Of a stretch of 64,000 nt of DNA, positions 32,420 to 41,586 are shown in pieces. The position numbers and the translations under genes are program-made. The notes below the pieces were generated by a model that was given only the letters and a program-made list of their open reading frames with translations, did not search any database and was not told the DNA's origin. Within the stretch, counting starts at the first letter, position 1. Each line of letters starts with the position of its first letter. The DNA is from Anaerococcus sp. Marseille-P3915 (GTDB taxonomy: Bacteria; Bacillota; Clostridia; Tissierellales; Peptoniphilaceae). The DNA is taken from assembly GCF_900258475.1 (NCBI RefSeq), contig NZ_LT984888.1:82638-146637 (forward strand), read 5' to 3'.

Positions 32420-33139
32420 ATGTTCAATTTTATAGCGATAATACTTGGTAAGCTCATGAGGTTCATTTATGATATCCTCGCAGCAAACTTCACAGAACCA
32501 GGATCTGTAAGTTTCTATGCCTTATCAATAATCATAATGACCCTATTAGTAAGTCTTATGACAATACCAATAACCATATCAAGTCAAAAACAAGCAGAAA
32601 AAGCAAGAAGATTCAAGCCAAAAATGGACGAGATCCAAAAAAAATACGGCTATGACCAACAAGTACTACAAAAAAAGATGCAAGAACTCTACAAAGAAGA
32701 AGGCGTAGGACCAGGACTTGGTGGATGTCTACCAATGATAATCCAACTACTCGTAATAATAGCCCTCTTTAGAGTAATGCAAGATACCACAAAGTACGTA
32801 TTCCCAGAAGGAGTAACCCATCTAAAAACCAACTTCTTTTGGATCGAAAACCTACTAAACCCAGACCCACTATGGTATGGTCTACCACTACTAACATCCC
32901 TATCACAATTTGGTGTAACCCTATTCTCAATGAAGACAAACCCACAAATGCAACAGCAAGGCGGGGCAATGGGATCAATGAACACAATGATGCTAGTAAT
33001 GCCACTAGCTTACTACTTCTTCTTTGTAAAGCTCCCAGCAGGTCTTCCACTATACTACACCCTATCATCAGTATTTAGATTAATAATAATGGTAGGAATG
33101 CACTTATTTATGAGTAAAGATGAGGCAACAGAAAAATGA
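32420..33139 (+). CDS. yidC: Membrane protein insertase YidC/OxaA
   Basis: This 239-residue five-helix YidC is of the short Gram-positive form, without an obvious lipobox Cys at the start. The first helix (about 1-20) is followed by an external segment, then PITISSQKQAEKARRFKPKMDEIQ (family hallmark, about 54-77), with an Arg in the cytosolic hairpin region. Membrane helices follow to the C-terminus. It ends overlapping khpB as ATGA, so the two are coupled. At 239 residues it is close to the short end of the Firmicute range. Confidence 0.94.
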   Translation: MFNFIAIILGKLMRFIYDILAANFTEPGSVSFYALSIIIMTLLVSLMTIPITISSQKQAEKARRFKPKMDEIQKKYGYDQQVLQKKMQELYKEEGVGPGLGGCLPMIIQLLVIIALFRVMQDTTKYVFPEGVTHLKTNFFWIENLLNPDPLWYGLPLLTSLSQFGVTLFSMKTNPQMQQQGGAMGSMNTMMLVMPLAYYFFFVKLPAGLPLYYTLSSVFRLIIMVGMHLFMSKDEATEK

Positions 33140-34131
33140 AAAAATCAGTAATCAAATCAGCAAAAACAGCCGACGAAGCTATAAAACTAGCCCTAGATGA
33201 AATAGGCAAAAAGAGAAGCGAAGTAAGTGTAGAAATCCTAGAAGAAGCATCAGCAGGCTTCTTAGGACTCATAGGCGGTAAAGATGCCCTAGTAAGAGTA
33301 TCCTATGAAGAAGACATCAACGAAGTTTTAAACGACCTAAAAAGCGAAATAGAAGTTGAATCCTTCAAAGAAGCCAGCAAAGACTACGACGTCAAAGAAA
33401 GAAGCAGCTACTTCCAAAAAGAAGAAGGCTTAGAAGAAGAAAAAGAGACAATAACAGAAAAAGCTAAAAATCTAGGCGATAAAGTTACAGAAGAAGCCAA
33501 AGAATTTGGCGAAAAAGTCAGAGAAGAAGCAAAAGATTTAGGCGAAAAGGTAAAAGACAAAATCGAAGAAGCAAAAGAAGAAGTAGAAGATGTCTTTGAA
33601 GATGACAGCCAAGACGATGAAACAGAAGAAGTCGAAAGCAAAGACTACGCCCTAAACAAAAAGCGTTCAAACATCGACAACTACTACAAAGCCAAAGAGC
33701 TCTTAGAAGAAATCCTAAAAGCCATGCACTTTGAAAACACAAGCGTCATCGGCAACCTCGACGGCCAACTAATCAAGCTAGAAGCAAAAGTAGATGAAAA
33801 CGACACAGGCATCGCCATAGGCAAAAGCGGATCCACCCTAGATGCTATAGAATTCATCATAAGAAAAGCCATCGACTCAAGAGCCAACAGCCTAAGAGTA
33901 AACGTAGACATCAACGGCTACAAAAAGCGTCGTGACGAAAAAATCGTAAGACTAGCAAGAGAAACAGCAGAAAAAGTAGCCAAAACCCAAAAATCATGGA
34001 ACTTACGCTACATGAACTCCTACGAAAGACGCCTAGCCCACGAAGAAATCAGTAAACACAAAAACGTAACAAGTCACTCAGAAGGCCGCGAACCACAAAG
34101 ATACGTAGTAGTAGACTATGTAGAAGAATAA
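33136..34131 (+). CDS. khpB: RNA-binding protein KhpB/Jag with an 11-mer-repeat linker
   Basis: This 331-residue protein has an N-terminal Jag_N domain (about 1-55, SAKTADEAIKLALDEIG and SAGFLGLIGGKDA), a long charged linker (about 60-180), a KH domain (about 185-255, with GIAIGKSGSTLDAIEF) and an R3H domain (about 260-330, with RRLAHEEISKH). With KhpA it binds RNA and affects cell elongation and division. The linker contains four consecutive 11-residue units (107-150) of the pattern xEEAKxLGEKV, as in LEA proteins, predicted to be amphipathic helix. The gene overlaps yidC by 4 bases and ends in a terminator. Confidence 0.93.
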   Translation: MKKSVIKSAKTADEAIKLALDEIGKKRSEVSVEILEEASAGFLGLIGGKDALVRVSYEEDINEVLNDLKSEIEVESFKEASKDYDVKERSSYFQKEEGLEEEKETITEKAKNLGDKVTEEAKEFGEKVREEAKDLGEKVKDKIEEAKEEVEDVFEDDSQDDETEEVESKDYALNKKRSNIDNYYKAKELLEEILKAMHFENTSVIGNLDGQLIKLEAKVDENDTGIAIGKSGSTLDAIEFIIRKAIDSRANSLRVNVDINGYKKRRDEKIVRLARETAEKVAKTQKSWNLRYMNSYERRLAHEEISKHKNVTSHSEGREPQRYVVVDYVEE

Positions 34132-34140
34132 AAATAAGAG

Positions 34141-34168
34141 AGAGTACTCGAAAGAGTGCTCTTTTTTT
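34141..34168 (+). terminator. Terminator of the rpmH-khpB operon
   Basis: A 9-bp stem AGAGTACTC / GAGTGCTCT with a GAAA tetraloop is followed by a run of seven U. Confidence 0.9.
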
Positions 34169-34181
34169 AAGGAAGGAAAAA

Positions 34182-34361
34182 ATGGAAATAAGAAAACAAA
34201 TAAAACACTACGCCAAAACCAACTACAAAGACCTAATAAAAGCCATAATAAGCCTAGAAAGCCCAGAAACAAGCGAAGAGAAATTAGAAGAAATATATAA
34301 TTACTACATGGAAAATGATGAGGTAAACCTATTAAGTAATGAGATTTTGGAGAGCTTGTAG
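34182..34361 (+). CDS. Small 59-residue protein of unknown function
   Basis: A short frame begins at an ATG 9 bases after GGAAGG, itself just past the khpB terminator. The product is soluble, opens MEIRKQIKHYAKTNYKDLIK and is rich in Lys, Glu, Ile and Leu, likely two or three helices. Codon choice (many C-ending codons, AGC, GCC) resembles khpB more than the restriction genes that follow, so it probably belongs to the older flank. I do not recognise the family. A TATAAT-like -10 for the restriction genes lies shortly after it. Confidence 0.5.
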   Translation: MEIRKQIKHYAKTNYKDLIKAIISLESPETSEEKLEEIYNYYMENDEVNLLSNEILESL

Positions 34362-34479
34362 GATTTAATGCTATAGATGATTTTATAAAAATCTAAATTC
34401 TGATATAATTAATGTTAAGATGATAATTTTATTTCAGCTAGAATTAACAAGAAAGTTTTTGAACTAATTGGAGAATATT

Positions 34480-35949
34480 ATGAATAAGTTATTTGATGAA
34501 TCAGATCCAAAATCAATAGAAAATTATGCTAAAAAATTAATAGGATATAGTTTTTCAGATGTTATTTATAGTGTCTCAAATAATGAATATGATTATAACA
34601 TGCTAGTTGATTATTATAAATCACCTTATGGAAAAGGGTCATTGGGTAATTTACTAGAAAGATTATATTTCTTTTATCAACCCAATAGTGATTCAAGACC
34701 AGATTTTCCGGAAGCGGGTGTAGAGCTTAAAGTAACCCCATATGAATATACCAAAAAAGGCGATATAAAGGCTGGTGAAAGACTTGTAATAACAATGATA
34801 CCTTTTGATAGGCCTTTAAATAATGATATAATGCAGTCACATTTGCTTTCAAAATTAGAGTTGATATTATTTATTTTCTATTATAGAAATAAAGAACTAT
34901 TAAGAACCGATTATAAAATTGGTTATGTGAATTTATTTCATATGCTTAGTGAAAAAACTAAAGAAGATTTTGAAATTATAAAAGATGATTATAAAAAAAT
35001 AATAGATAAAATAAAAGCTGGAAAGGCGCATGAATTATCTGAAGGAGATACATTATATTTAGGAGCTTGCACAAAAGGTGCTACAGCTAAATCTAGTTAT
35101 AGGAGTCAATATTATAGCAATATACCGGCAAAGAGTCGAGCTTTTTCTTTAAAACAATCATACATGAAATATGTTTTAAATCACTATATATTAAATGAAG
35201 TCGAAACATATGAAAGGGCTTTTGCAGAAGAAGAGATAGAGAATTCTGACTTTGAAAGCTTAGTACTTAATAAAATTAATAAGTATGTAGGTTATAAAGT
35301 TGAAGATTTATATAAAGAGTATAATATTAAATCTGGAACGAAATCTAGAAATCACTTACTTCTTATGAGGATTTTGGGAGTAAATACAGATAATGCCCAA
35401 GAGTTTGTCAAAGCTAATATTCAAATTAAAACAATTAGAGTAAAAAACAGCGGAGTATTAAGAGAGCATATGTCTTTTCCTAATTTTGTTATAGAAGAAT
35501 TTATAGATGAAGACTGGGAAGAATCGGAAGTATATGAATTATTTTCTCAAACAAAATTTATTTTTGTTGTTTTTAAAGAAGATGACAATGGTGATGATAT
35601 TTTGATGGGAGCTAAATTCTGGACTATGCCTATTTCAGACTTAGACAATGAAGGTAAGAAAGAATGGCGAATGTTCCAAGATAAATTTATATCTGGTATC
35701 AACTTTGAAGTAAAAGAAACCAATAATGGTGATTATAGAATAGATAATGACATACCAAAAGCGAGTCAAACAGAAATATTTCACGTTAGATTACATAGTA
35801 GTAATACTGGATACGTAATTGATGGTAAAAGGTATGGTAAGGGAAAAGATTCAGATATGGATACCTTACCAAATGGAGATAAAATGACTAAACAATGTTT
35901 TTGGCTGAATAAAGATTATGTTAAAAATCAAATTGATGATTTAATATAG
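34480..35949 (+). CDS. Sau3AI/MutH-like type II restriction endonuclease
   Basis: This 489-residue enzyme should cleave DNA at GATC unless methylated, by resemblance to Sau3AI. The MutH-type active site is visible: Asp75, Glu82 and Lys84 in DFPEAGVELKVTP, spaced as in MutH (D, seven residues, E-x-K). ERLVITMIPFDRP and the SHLLSKLELILFIFYY segment follow. As in Sau3AI, a second C-terminal half (about 260-489) probably forms an allosteric DNA-binding domain related to the first. The ATG at 34480 is preferred, with GGAG 7 bases upstream. The cytosine methyltransferase follows after 11 bases. T-rich codon use and weaker C-ending codons than the flanking operons suggest horizontal acquisition. Confidence 0.9.
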   Translation: MNKLFDESDPKSIENYAKKLIGYSFSDVIYSVSNNEYDYNMLVDYYKSPYGKGSLGNLLERLYFFYQPNSDSRPDFPEAGVELKVTPYEYTKKGDIKAGERLVITMIPFDRPLNNDIMQSHLLSKLELILFIFYYRNKELLRTDYKIGYVNLFHMLSEKTKEDFEIIKDDYKKIIDKIKAGKAHELSEGDTLYLGACTKGATAKSSYRSQYYSNIPAKSRAFSLKQSYMKYVLNHYILNEVETYERAFAEEEIENSDFESLVLNKINKYVGYKVEDLYKEYNIKSGTKSRNHLLLMRILGVNTDNAQEFVKANIQIKTIRVKNSGVLREHMSFPNFVIEEFIDEDWEESEVYELFSQTKFIFVVFKEDDNGDDILMGAKFWTMPISDLDNEGKKEWRMFQDKFISGINFEVKETNNGDYRIDNDIPKASQTEIFHVRLHSSNTGYVIDGKRYGKGKDSDMDTLPNGDKMTKQCFWLNKDYVKNQIDDLI

Positions 35950-35960
35950 AAAGAGGATAG

Positions 35961-37220
35961 ATGAAACTTAGTGTAGTAGAGTTATTTGCAGGCGTTGGTG
36001 GATTTAGGGTTGGCTTAAATGATATTAAGTCGTTTGATTATGAAACGGGCCTTGCAATTGAAAATAGAGATTGGGATTTTGTGTGGGCAAATCAATTTGA
36101 ACCAGCATATAAAACCCAAGATGCATATGAATGTTACGCAAAAAGATTTGGTAAAGAAGATGTTTCGAATCTTGATATAAATTTAGTTAATAAAAAAACA
36201 ATACCAGACCACAATCTCCTTGTTGGCGGTTTTCCTTGCCAAGATTATTCTGTAGCAAGGTCATTATCAAATGAACAAGGTATAGAAGGTAAAAAAGGTG
36301 TTTTATTTTGGCAAATTAGAGATACCCTGATTGAAAAAAACACCCCTTTTGTACTTCTTGAAAATGTTGATAGACTATTAAAATCTCCTGCCTCTATGAG
36401 AGGAAGAGATTTTGCTATAATGTTAAAAACCTTGGATGATTTAGGTTATAACGTAATTTGGAGAATGATTAATGCAGGAGAATATTCTATGCCACAAAAA
36501 AGACGTAGGGTATTTATATTTGCCTTTAAAAATGATACAAAATTCTCTAAACAATTAATCGATAAGGAATTAAATGAAATTCTTAAGGATAATTTTATTA
36601 ATAGATTATTCCCTATAAATATGGAAGAAAAAAATAATAAATTGATAAGATTAAAAGAATATAAAGATATAGCAGATGTTTCAGATAATTATAAAGATGG
36701 GAAATTTTTTGAAACAGGGGTTATGATTAATCAAGAAGTCTTTACAAGTGAATTAGAACCTATAAGCGAAGAAATTTATCCACTTAGCAAAGTTCTTATG
36801 GAAGCTAATTATTATAATTTAGCCGACTTATCAGCTTATGTAGTAGAAGATGAAAAACTAGATAAATGGAAATATCTAAAAGGATCCAAAAGGATTGAAA
36901 GAACTAATAAGAATGGTCATAAGTATTTTTATAGTGAAGGTTCAATGTCATTTCCTGAAGATATAAATTCACCAGCTAGAACTATGCTTACAAGCGAGGG
37001 AACTTTAAATAGATCATCCCATATAATATATGATGAAAATATTAAAAAATATAGGATTTTAACAGAAATTGAAGCTGAATTAATACAGATGTTTCCACCA
37101 AATTGGACAAATACAATGCCAAAAAGAAAAAGATATTTTATGATGGGTAATGCTCTAGTAACAGGAATTATCAATAGAATGGAAGCTGATTTAAGAGAAA
37201 TAATATTAAGTGAAAATTAA
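35961..37220 (+). CDS. DNA (cytosine-5)-methyltransferase of the Sau3AI-like system
   Basis: This 419-residue m5C methylase has the motifs in order: I VVELFAGVGGF, IV with catalytic Cys93 in GGFPCQDYSV, VI LLENVDRLL, VIII MPQKRRRVFIF, and the terminal IX/X pair with YFMMGNALVTGI. The target-recognition region lies between VIII and IX (about 190-330). Pairing with a Sau3AI-type nuclease predicts protection of GATC by methylation of its cytosine. AAAGAGG lies before the ATG, 11 bases past the endonuclease stop, so the two form one operon ending in the terminator at 37251. Confidence 0.93.
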   Translation: MKLSVVELFAGVGGFRVGLNDIKSFDYETGLAIENRDWDFVWANQFEPAYKTQDAYECYAKRFGKEDVSNLDINLVNKKTIPDHNLLVGGFPCQDYSVARSLSNEQGIEGKKGVLFWQIRDTLIEKNTPFVLLENVDRLLKSPASMRGRDFAIMLKTLDDLGYNVIWRMINAGEYSMPQKRRRVFIFAFKNDTKFSKQLIDKELNEILKDNFINRLFPINMEEKNNKLIRLKEYKDIADVSDNYKDGKFFETGVMINQEVFTSELEPISEEIYPLSKVLMEANYYNLADLSAYVVEDEKLDKWKYLKGSKRIERTNKNGHKYFYSEGSMSFPEDINSPARTMLTSEGTLNRSSHIIYDENIKKYRILTEIEAELIQMFPPNWTNTMPKRKRYFMMGNALVTGIINRMEADLREIILSEN

Positions 37221-37250
37221 TTATAAAATTTTTATTAAAAATAAAAGACA

Positions 37251-37280
37251 AGGCAGTAGGTGCGAACTACTGCCTTTTTT
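37251..37280 (+). terminator. Terminator of the restriction-modification operon
   Basis: A 9-bp stem AGGCAGTAG / CTACTGCCT with a 7-base loop is followed by six U. Smaller hairpins follow (GATTCTC/GAGAATC near 37289-37305, CCTTGA/TCAAGG near 37320-37337 with a U-run). Confidence 0.88.
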
Positions 37281-37390
37281 AATGTCTTGATTCTCATGGA
37301 GAATCGCAATCTTTCTTTTCCTTGATATGGGTCAAGGGCTTTTTTGATTTAAGAGGTGGCTTCTCTTGCTTTTATTATATATAGAATTGC

Positions 37391-37480
37391 TTATATTTCA
37401 AATTCTCTACCATATGGTCCAACATATTGACTTAAAAAATTAGATTTAGCTGCTAAGTTAACAAAAGATTTTAAAAAATA
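37391..37480 (-). pseudogene. Possible remnant of a gene C-terminus
   Basis: A short open stretch on the minus strand reads about 29 codons and ends SQYVGPYGREFEI-stop, a protein-like composition. It has no start codon or ribosome-binding site. It may be the leftover of a gene disrupted when this accessory block was inserted. Weak evidence. Confidence 0.2.
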
Positions 37481-37507
37481 TCATAGAGATTAATTATTAC
37501 TTTTGTG

Positions 37508-38161
37508 CTAAAATATATCAAACTTCTCCACATGAAGGTCGTTTTCTAGGAAGGTTATGAAGTTGTTTAGCTCTTCCTTATCTTTTGGGTAGATGTTGAA
37601 GTTTAGGATGAATTTGTCATCTTTAAATCTTAGGTTGTAGCCTTTTTTGTGGAAGTTGTTTTCTTCGACGTAGGTGTCGATTTTTTCTAGGATTTTGGAG
37701 TCTTTTGATTCTATTAGGGCGGTGTATTGGGTGTGTCTTTGGAAGATTTCTCCTTTGAACATATAGGATTGGAAGAAGACTATGAAGCCTGTGGCTATGA
37801 TTCCTATAAAATACATACCTGCTCCAAAGGCCATGCCTATGATGGATGTGGTCCAGATGCCTGCTGCTGTGGTGAGTCCTGTGACGCCGTAGTTTTTGAC
37901 GAAGATTAGGCCTGCTCCTAAGAATCCTACTCCTGATACTATTTGGGCTGCGACTCTTGCTGCGTCGAAGTGTTTGACGTCGTAGAAGCCGTATTTGGAG
38001 ATTATCATGGCAAGACACGCTCCTAGGCAGACTAGGGTGTGGGTCCTAGATCCTGCTGATTTATTTTTGTTTTCTCTTTCTGTTCCTATTATGAAGCCTG
38101 CTGCCAGGGCGAGTGTCATTCTTGCTAGGAGGTAGAGGTTGAAGATATATGATTTGTCCAT
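37508..38161 (-). CDS. MgtC/SapB family membrane protein
   Basis: This 217-residue protein has four to five membrane segments in the N-terminal 135 residues and a soluble C-terminal ACT-like part. The MgtC hallmarks are GFIIGTERENKNKSAGSRTHTLVCLGA (split over residues about 22-50) and the ARVAAQIVSGVGFLGAG block. Family members relate to magnesium homeostasis or, in intracellular pathogens, to ATP synthase inhibition; in ordinary bacteria the role is unsettled. The gene points leftward against most genes right of oriC, in the same direction as the phosphate transporter upstream. AAGGAAGG precedes the ATG. Confidence 0.9.
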   Translation of the reverse strand: MDKSYIFNLYLLARMTLALAAGFIIGTERENKNKSAGSRTHTLVCLGACLAMIISKYGFYDVKHFDAARVAAQIVSGVGFLGAGLIFVKNYGVTGLTTAAGIWTTSIIGMAFGAGMYFIGIIATGFIVFFQSYMFKGEIFQRHTQYTALIESKDSKILEKIDTYVEENNFHKKGYNLRFKDDKFILNFNIYPKDKEELNNFITFLENDLHVEKFDIF

Positions 38162-38202
38162 GGTGCCTTCCTTTATTTTTTAATGAGAAAATTTTCTAAT
38201 AA

Positions 38203-38232
38203 GAAAAGCTTGAGTTTTTGCTCAAGCCTTTT
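38203..38232 (-). terminator. Terminator of the Na/phosphate cotransporter gene
   Basis: AAAGCTTGAG pairs with CTCAAGCCTT (about 9 bp) around a U-rich loop, with CUUUUCUU following on the minus strand. Confidence 0.75.
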
Positions 38233-38237
38233 GTTTT

Positions 38238-39914
38238 TTAGTTTTCACCTTCTATATGGTAGCCGGTGTGAGTTTTTACTGGTTCTACTGTTAGTCTAGC
38301 TATATTGTAGGCGTGGTCTCCGATTCTTTCCATGGTTGATAGGATGTCGTTGAATACGTAGCTTGCCATTGTTGTGATGTCTAGACCTTGTTTTAGTCTC
38401 TTGTAGTGGGACTTTCTTAGCTTTACTTCCATTAGGTCAAGGGCGGCTTCGTCTTCTTTTAGCTTGTTATATTTGGCTAAGTCTTTTAGCTCGAAGACTT
38501 CTACTGCGCTTGCTATGTTGTTTATTACTAGATCGTAGATTTCGTTTAGGTCTGCTACCGCTTCTTCATTGTAGGATGAACCTGATTCTAGGATTTCGTT
38601 GAAGTATTCTGCTAGGTTTTCTCCTAGGTCTGATATTCTTTCGACGTTGATTTGGACTTGTAGGTAGGATTGTAGCTCTGCTTCTATGTCTACTGGAGCC
38701 TGGTTTTGGGCAAAGTTTAGTAGGTAGGCTTGGATTTTGGTGTCCATATCGTTGACCATTGACTCAGCTTCTTTGACTGTTTGGTAGTATTTTTTGTCTT
38801 TGGTGTTTAGGTATTCCTTGCTGGCCTTGATTGTTTCTAGGGCTACTACTGATTCCTGGATGATGGCTGTCCTTATTTGATCTAGGGCTGCTGCTGGGAA
38901 TTTTTCGATTAGCATTTCATCAAGTTCTAGGTTGCCTAGGTCGGTTAGGATTGAATCCTTGCCTGGTATTATGTGTCTTAAGAGCCTTGCTGTTTGGCTG
39001 ATTAGTGGCAAGAAGACTACCATACCTATGAAGTTGAAGGTGAAGTGTCCTACTGCTATGGTCATGAGCTTGTTGGCTCCTATTGCCCCTGCTATGTGCT
39101 CTACTAGTATTTTGTATGGGTTTAGGAAGATTAAGAAAATCAATGATACTGACACATTAAAGAGAATGTGAAAGAGTGATGTTCTTTTTGCTGATAGGGA
39201 TCCTCCCAGACTTGCTAGTATTGCTGTGATACAAGTACCTATGTTTGCACCAAACATGAGGGCTAGGGCGACGTTTAGGTCGATTGCCCCTGATGCAAAG
39301 AGGGACTGGGCTATACCGATGAAGGCTGATGATGATTGGATTAGGGCTGTAAGGGCCGCACCGATTATTACTGCTATTATTGGGTTTTGGGCCATATTTG
39401 CTACTACATCTTCAAAGCCTGGCACATCCTTTAGTGCTGTGAGAGATCCTCCCATCATTTCTAGACCTATGAATAATAGGCCAAAACCTACTAAGATTTC
39501 TCCTATATATTTATTTTTTCTTCTGGCTGAGAACATGAAGATACCTACACCGATTAGGGCTATGAAGTAGGCGAAATATCCTAGATCAAAACCGATTAAG
39601 ATTGATGTGACTGTGGTACCTATATTTGCTCCAAGGGTTATACCTATGGCTTGTTCTAGGCTCATGATGCCTGCTCTTACGAAGCTTATGGCTATTACTG
39701 TTGTTGCTGATGATGATTGGATAAGTCCTGTTATAAAGATTCCGACAAAGACACCCTTGATTGGATTTGAGGTGTATTTTTCTACATAGCCTCTTAATTT
39801 TGGGCCTGCAAAGTTGGTAAGGGCATCACCCATTAGACTTATACCAAATAAGAATATGGCTAGCCCACCTGCGATTAGGTTCCATTCTAGGCTAGACAGT
39901 GACGATAATTGCAT
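38238..39914 (-). CDS. Na+/phosphate cotransporter family protein with PhoU-like domain
   Basis: This 558-residue NptA-type transporter has about eight to nine membrane segments in the first 310 residues. They contain the two inverted QSSSA repeats characteristic of the family (GLIQSSSATTVIAISFV near 60 and LIQSSSAFIGIA near 190). The C-terminal 220 residues form a helical PhoU-like domain, with NVERISDLGENLAEYF and MERIGDHAYNIARL carrying the ExxxD metal motifs. It probably moves phosphate with sodium under regulation of the attached PhoU part. It is monocistronic, with its own terminator, inside the block between khpB and mnmE. Confidence 0.92.
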   Translation of the reverse strand: MQLSSLSSLEWNLIAGGLAIFLFGISLMGDALTNFAGPKLRGYVEKYTSNPIKGVFVGIFITGLIQSSSATTVIAISFVRAGIMSLEQAIGITLGANIGTTVTSILIGFDLGYFAYFIALIGVGIFMFSARRKNKYIGEILVGFGLLFIGLEMMGGSLTALKDVPGFEDVVANMAQNPIIAVIIGAALTALIQSSSAFIGIAQSLFASGAIDLNVALALMFGANIGTCITAILASLGGSLSAKRTSLFHILFNVSVSLIFLIFLNPYKILVEHIAGAIGANKLMTIAVGHFTFNFIGMVVFLPLISQTARLLRHIIPGKDSILTDLGNLELDEMLIEKFPAAALDQIRTAIIQESVVALETIKASKEYLNTKDKKYYQTVKEAESMVNDMDTKIQAYLLNFAQNQAPVDIEAELQSYLQVQINVERISDLGENLAEYFNEILESGSSYNEEAVADLNEIYDLVINNIASAVEVFELKDLAKYNKLKEDEAALDLMEVKLRKSHYKRLKQGLDITTMASYVFNDILSTMERIGDHAYNIARLTVEPVKTHTGYHIEGEN

Positions 39915-40221
39915 ATTTCCTCCAAAAAAAATTTTGCGATTTTCGCTAAGGACTTTTGAATCTGGTCCACTAAATAAAAAATGTTTAGATTATCTTAATA
40001 AACTATACTTCTAATATATCATAATTTAGCCCTAAAACCAAAGATTTTATCAAATTTTTTGATAAGAATTCATATTTTTTTAAAAATTCTTTACAAAGGG
40101 CTTGTTTCTATGATTTATAAGTCCTATAAATGTTGACAAATTCCTATTTTCTATTATAATCCTTATGTTAAAGACCACTAGTCAAAGTAGTGGATAATCA
40201 CTAATTTTATAAGGAGGAATG
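39915..40221. other. Divergent promoter region between the phosphate transporter and mnmE genes
   Basis: No gene is seen. The right part holds the mnmE promoter (40133-40160) and a leader inverted repeat CCACTA...TAGTGG (40175-40193) before the AAGGAGG ribosome-binding site. The left part should contain the transporter promoter, but no good consensus stands out. Confidence 0.6.
40133..40160 (+). promoter_or_regulatory. Consensus promoter of the mnmE operon
   Basis: TTGACA (40133-40138), a 16-base spacer and TATAAT (40155-40160). An inverted repeat CCACTA-N7-TAGTGG sits 15 bases further on, in the transcribed leader. Confidence 0.85.
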
Positions 40222-41586
40222 ATGGCAAGTACAATAGCAGCTATATCTACTCCAGCAGGGACTGGTGGGATATCAATTGTCAGAATGAGTGGGGATAAGT
40301 CCCTAGAGATTATTAATAAGATTTTTAGGCCAATTAATAAAAGGCCAGTTGACCCTGATAAGGACAATAGGTATTTGCGTTATGGAAATATCGTAAATAA
40401 GGATGGGGATGTTATAGATGAGGTGATGGTGGCCTTTATGAAGGGGCCAGGCACCTATACTAGGGAAGATGTGTGCGAGATTAACTGCCACGGGTCTTTT
40501 ATTTCTGTAAGGGAGATTTTAAACCTATTATTAGATGAGGGTTGTGACCTTGCAGAGCCTGGTGAATTTACCAAGAGGGCCTTTCTTAATGGAAGGATTG
40601 ACCTTTCCCAGGCTGAGGCTGTTCTTGATATAATTAATTCGACCAATAAGCTTTCAGCAAGCCAAGGTATCAGCCACTTGCAAGGCTCTCTTAGTAAGAA
40701 GATAGAAGATATTAGAAATGACCTAAAGGAGGGCCTTGCCCGTCTAGAATATTCTATTAATTTTACTGAAGATGGGGAAGATTTGCCTGTGTCAGATATA
40801 GAAGCTTATTTGATTAAGGCTAAGGATAAGATTGATGAGCTTTCCTCAACTTCTAATAAGGGAAAGCTGCTAAAAGATGGCATAAATACGACAATTATCG
40901 GTAAGCCAAATGTGGGCAAGTCTTCTCTTATGAATGTCCTTCTTGATGAGAACAGGGCTATTGTTACGGATATACCAGGTACAACTCGTGACCTCATTAC
41001 AGAATATATTTCCCTGGGAGACTTTACCCTTAAGATAAACGATACAGCAGGTATTAGGGATACTGATGATTTGGTTGAAAAAATCGGAGTTGATAAATCA
41101 ATCGACTTGGTAGATAAGTCTGACCTTATCCTTGCGATTTTTGACCTATCTAGGGATTTTGATGAAGAAGACCAAAAAATTTTAGACCTTATCAAGGATA
41201 AGAACGCTATAATTATCCTCAATAAGACTGACCTTGACCCAGTTTTTGATGAAAAAGTTTTTGATCTAAATCTACCAATCATTAGGACTTCTATGACCGA
41301 CCTTTTGGGTATAAAGGAATTGGAAGATACAATTAGAGATATTTTTGATACCAAGGATTTAAATAGGGAGTCAGTCCTTATTACCAATACTAGACATGAA
41401 AGGCTCCTAGCTTCTGCTAGAGAAAAGCTTGCTTCATCCCTTCACGATATGCAGATGGGAGTGCCTATAGATGCTTGTGAGGTGGACCTATCTTCTGCCT
41501 ATGAAGATCTGGGTCTAATAATTGGTGAGAGTGTATCAGGAGAGATAATGGATAAAGTATTTAAGGAGTTTTGCGTTGGAAAATAG
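40222..41586 (+). CDS. mnmE: tRNA modification GTPase MnmE
   Basis: This 454-residue protein works with MnmG to make the 5-carboxymethylaminomethyl group on wobble U34. It has the N-terminal folate-binding domain ([18 protein letters not shown]), a helical domain, and an inserted G domain with [28 protein letters not shown] and NKTD. The C-terminal CVGK motif carries the essential Cys. The second of two adjacent ATGs is chosen, since AAGGAGG is too close to the first. It overlaps mnmG by 11 bases. Confidence 0.96.
   Translation: MASTIAAISTPAGTGGISIVRMSGDKSLEIINKIFRPINKRPVDPDKDNRYLRYGNIVNKDGDVIDEVMVAFMKGPGTYTREDVCEINCHGSFISVREILNLLLDEGCDLAEPGEFTKRAFLNGRIDLSQAEAVLDIINSTNKLSASQGISHLQGSLSKKIEDIRNDLKEGLARLEYSINFTEDGEDLPVSDIEAYLIKAKDKIDELSSTSNKGKLLKDGINTTIIGKPNVGKSSLMNVLLDENRAIVTDIPGTTRDLITEYISLGDFTLKINDTAGIRDTDDLVEKIGVDKSIDLVDKSDLILAIFDLSRDFDEEDQKILDLIKDKNAIIILNKTDLDPVFDEKVFDLNLPIIRTSMTDLLGIKELEDTIRDIFDTKDLNRESVLITNTRHERLLASAREKLASSLHDMQMGVPIDACEVDLSSAYEDLGLIIGESVSGEIMDKVFKEFCVGK

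Noticed and set aside
37623..38018. Long antisense frame (131 codons) opposite mgtC
   Set aside because: Composition is Arg/His/Ser-rich as expected of a shadow frame, and the opposite strand encodes a clear MgtC protein.
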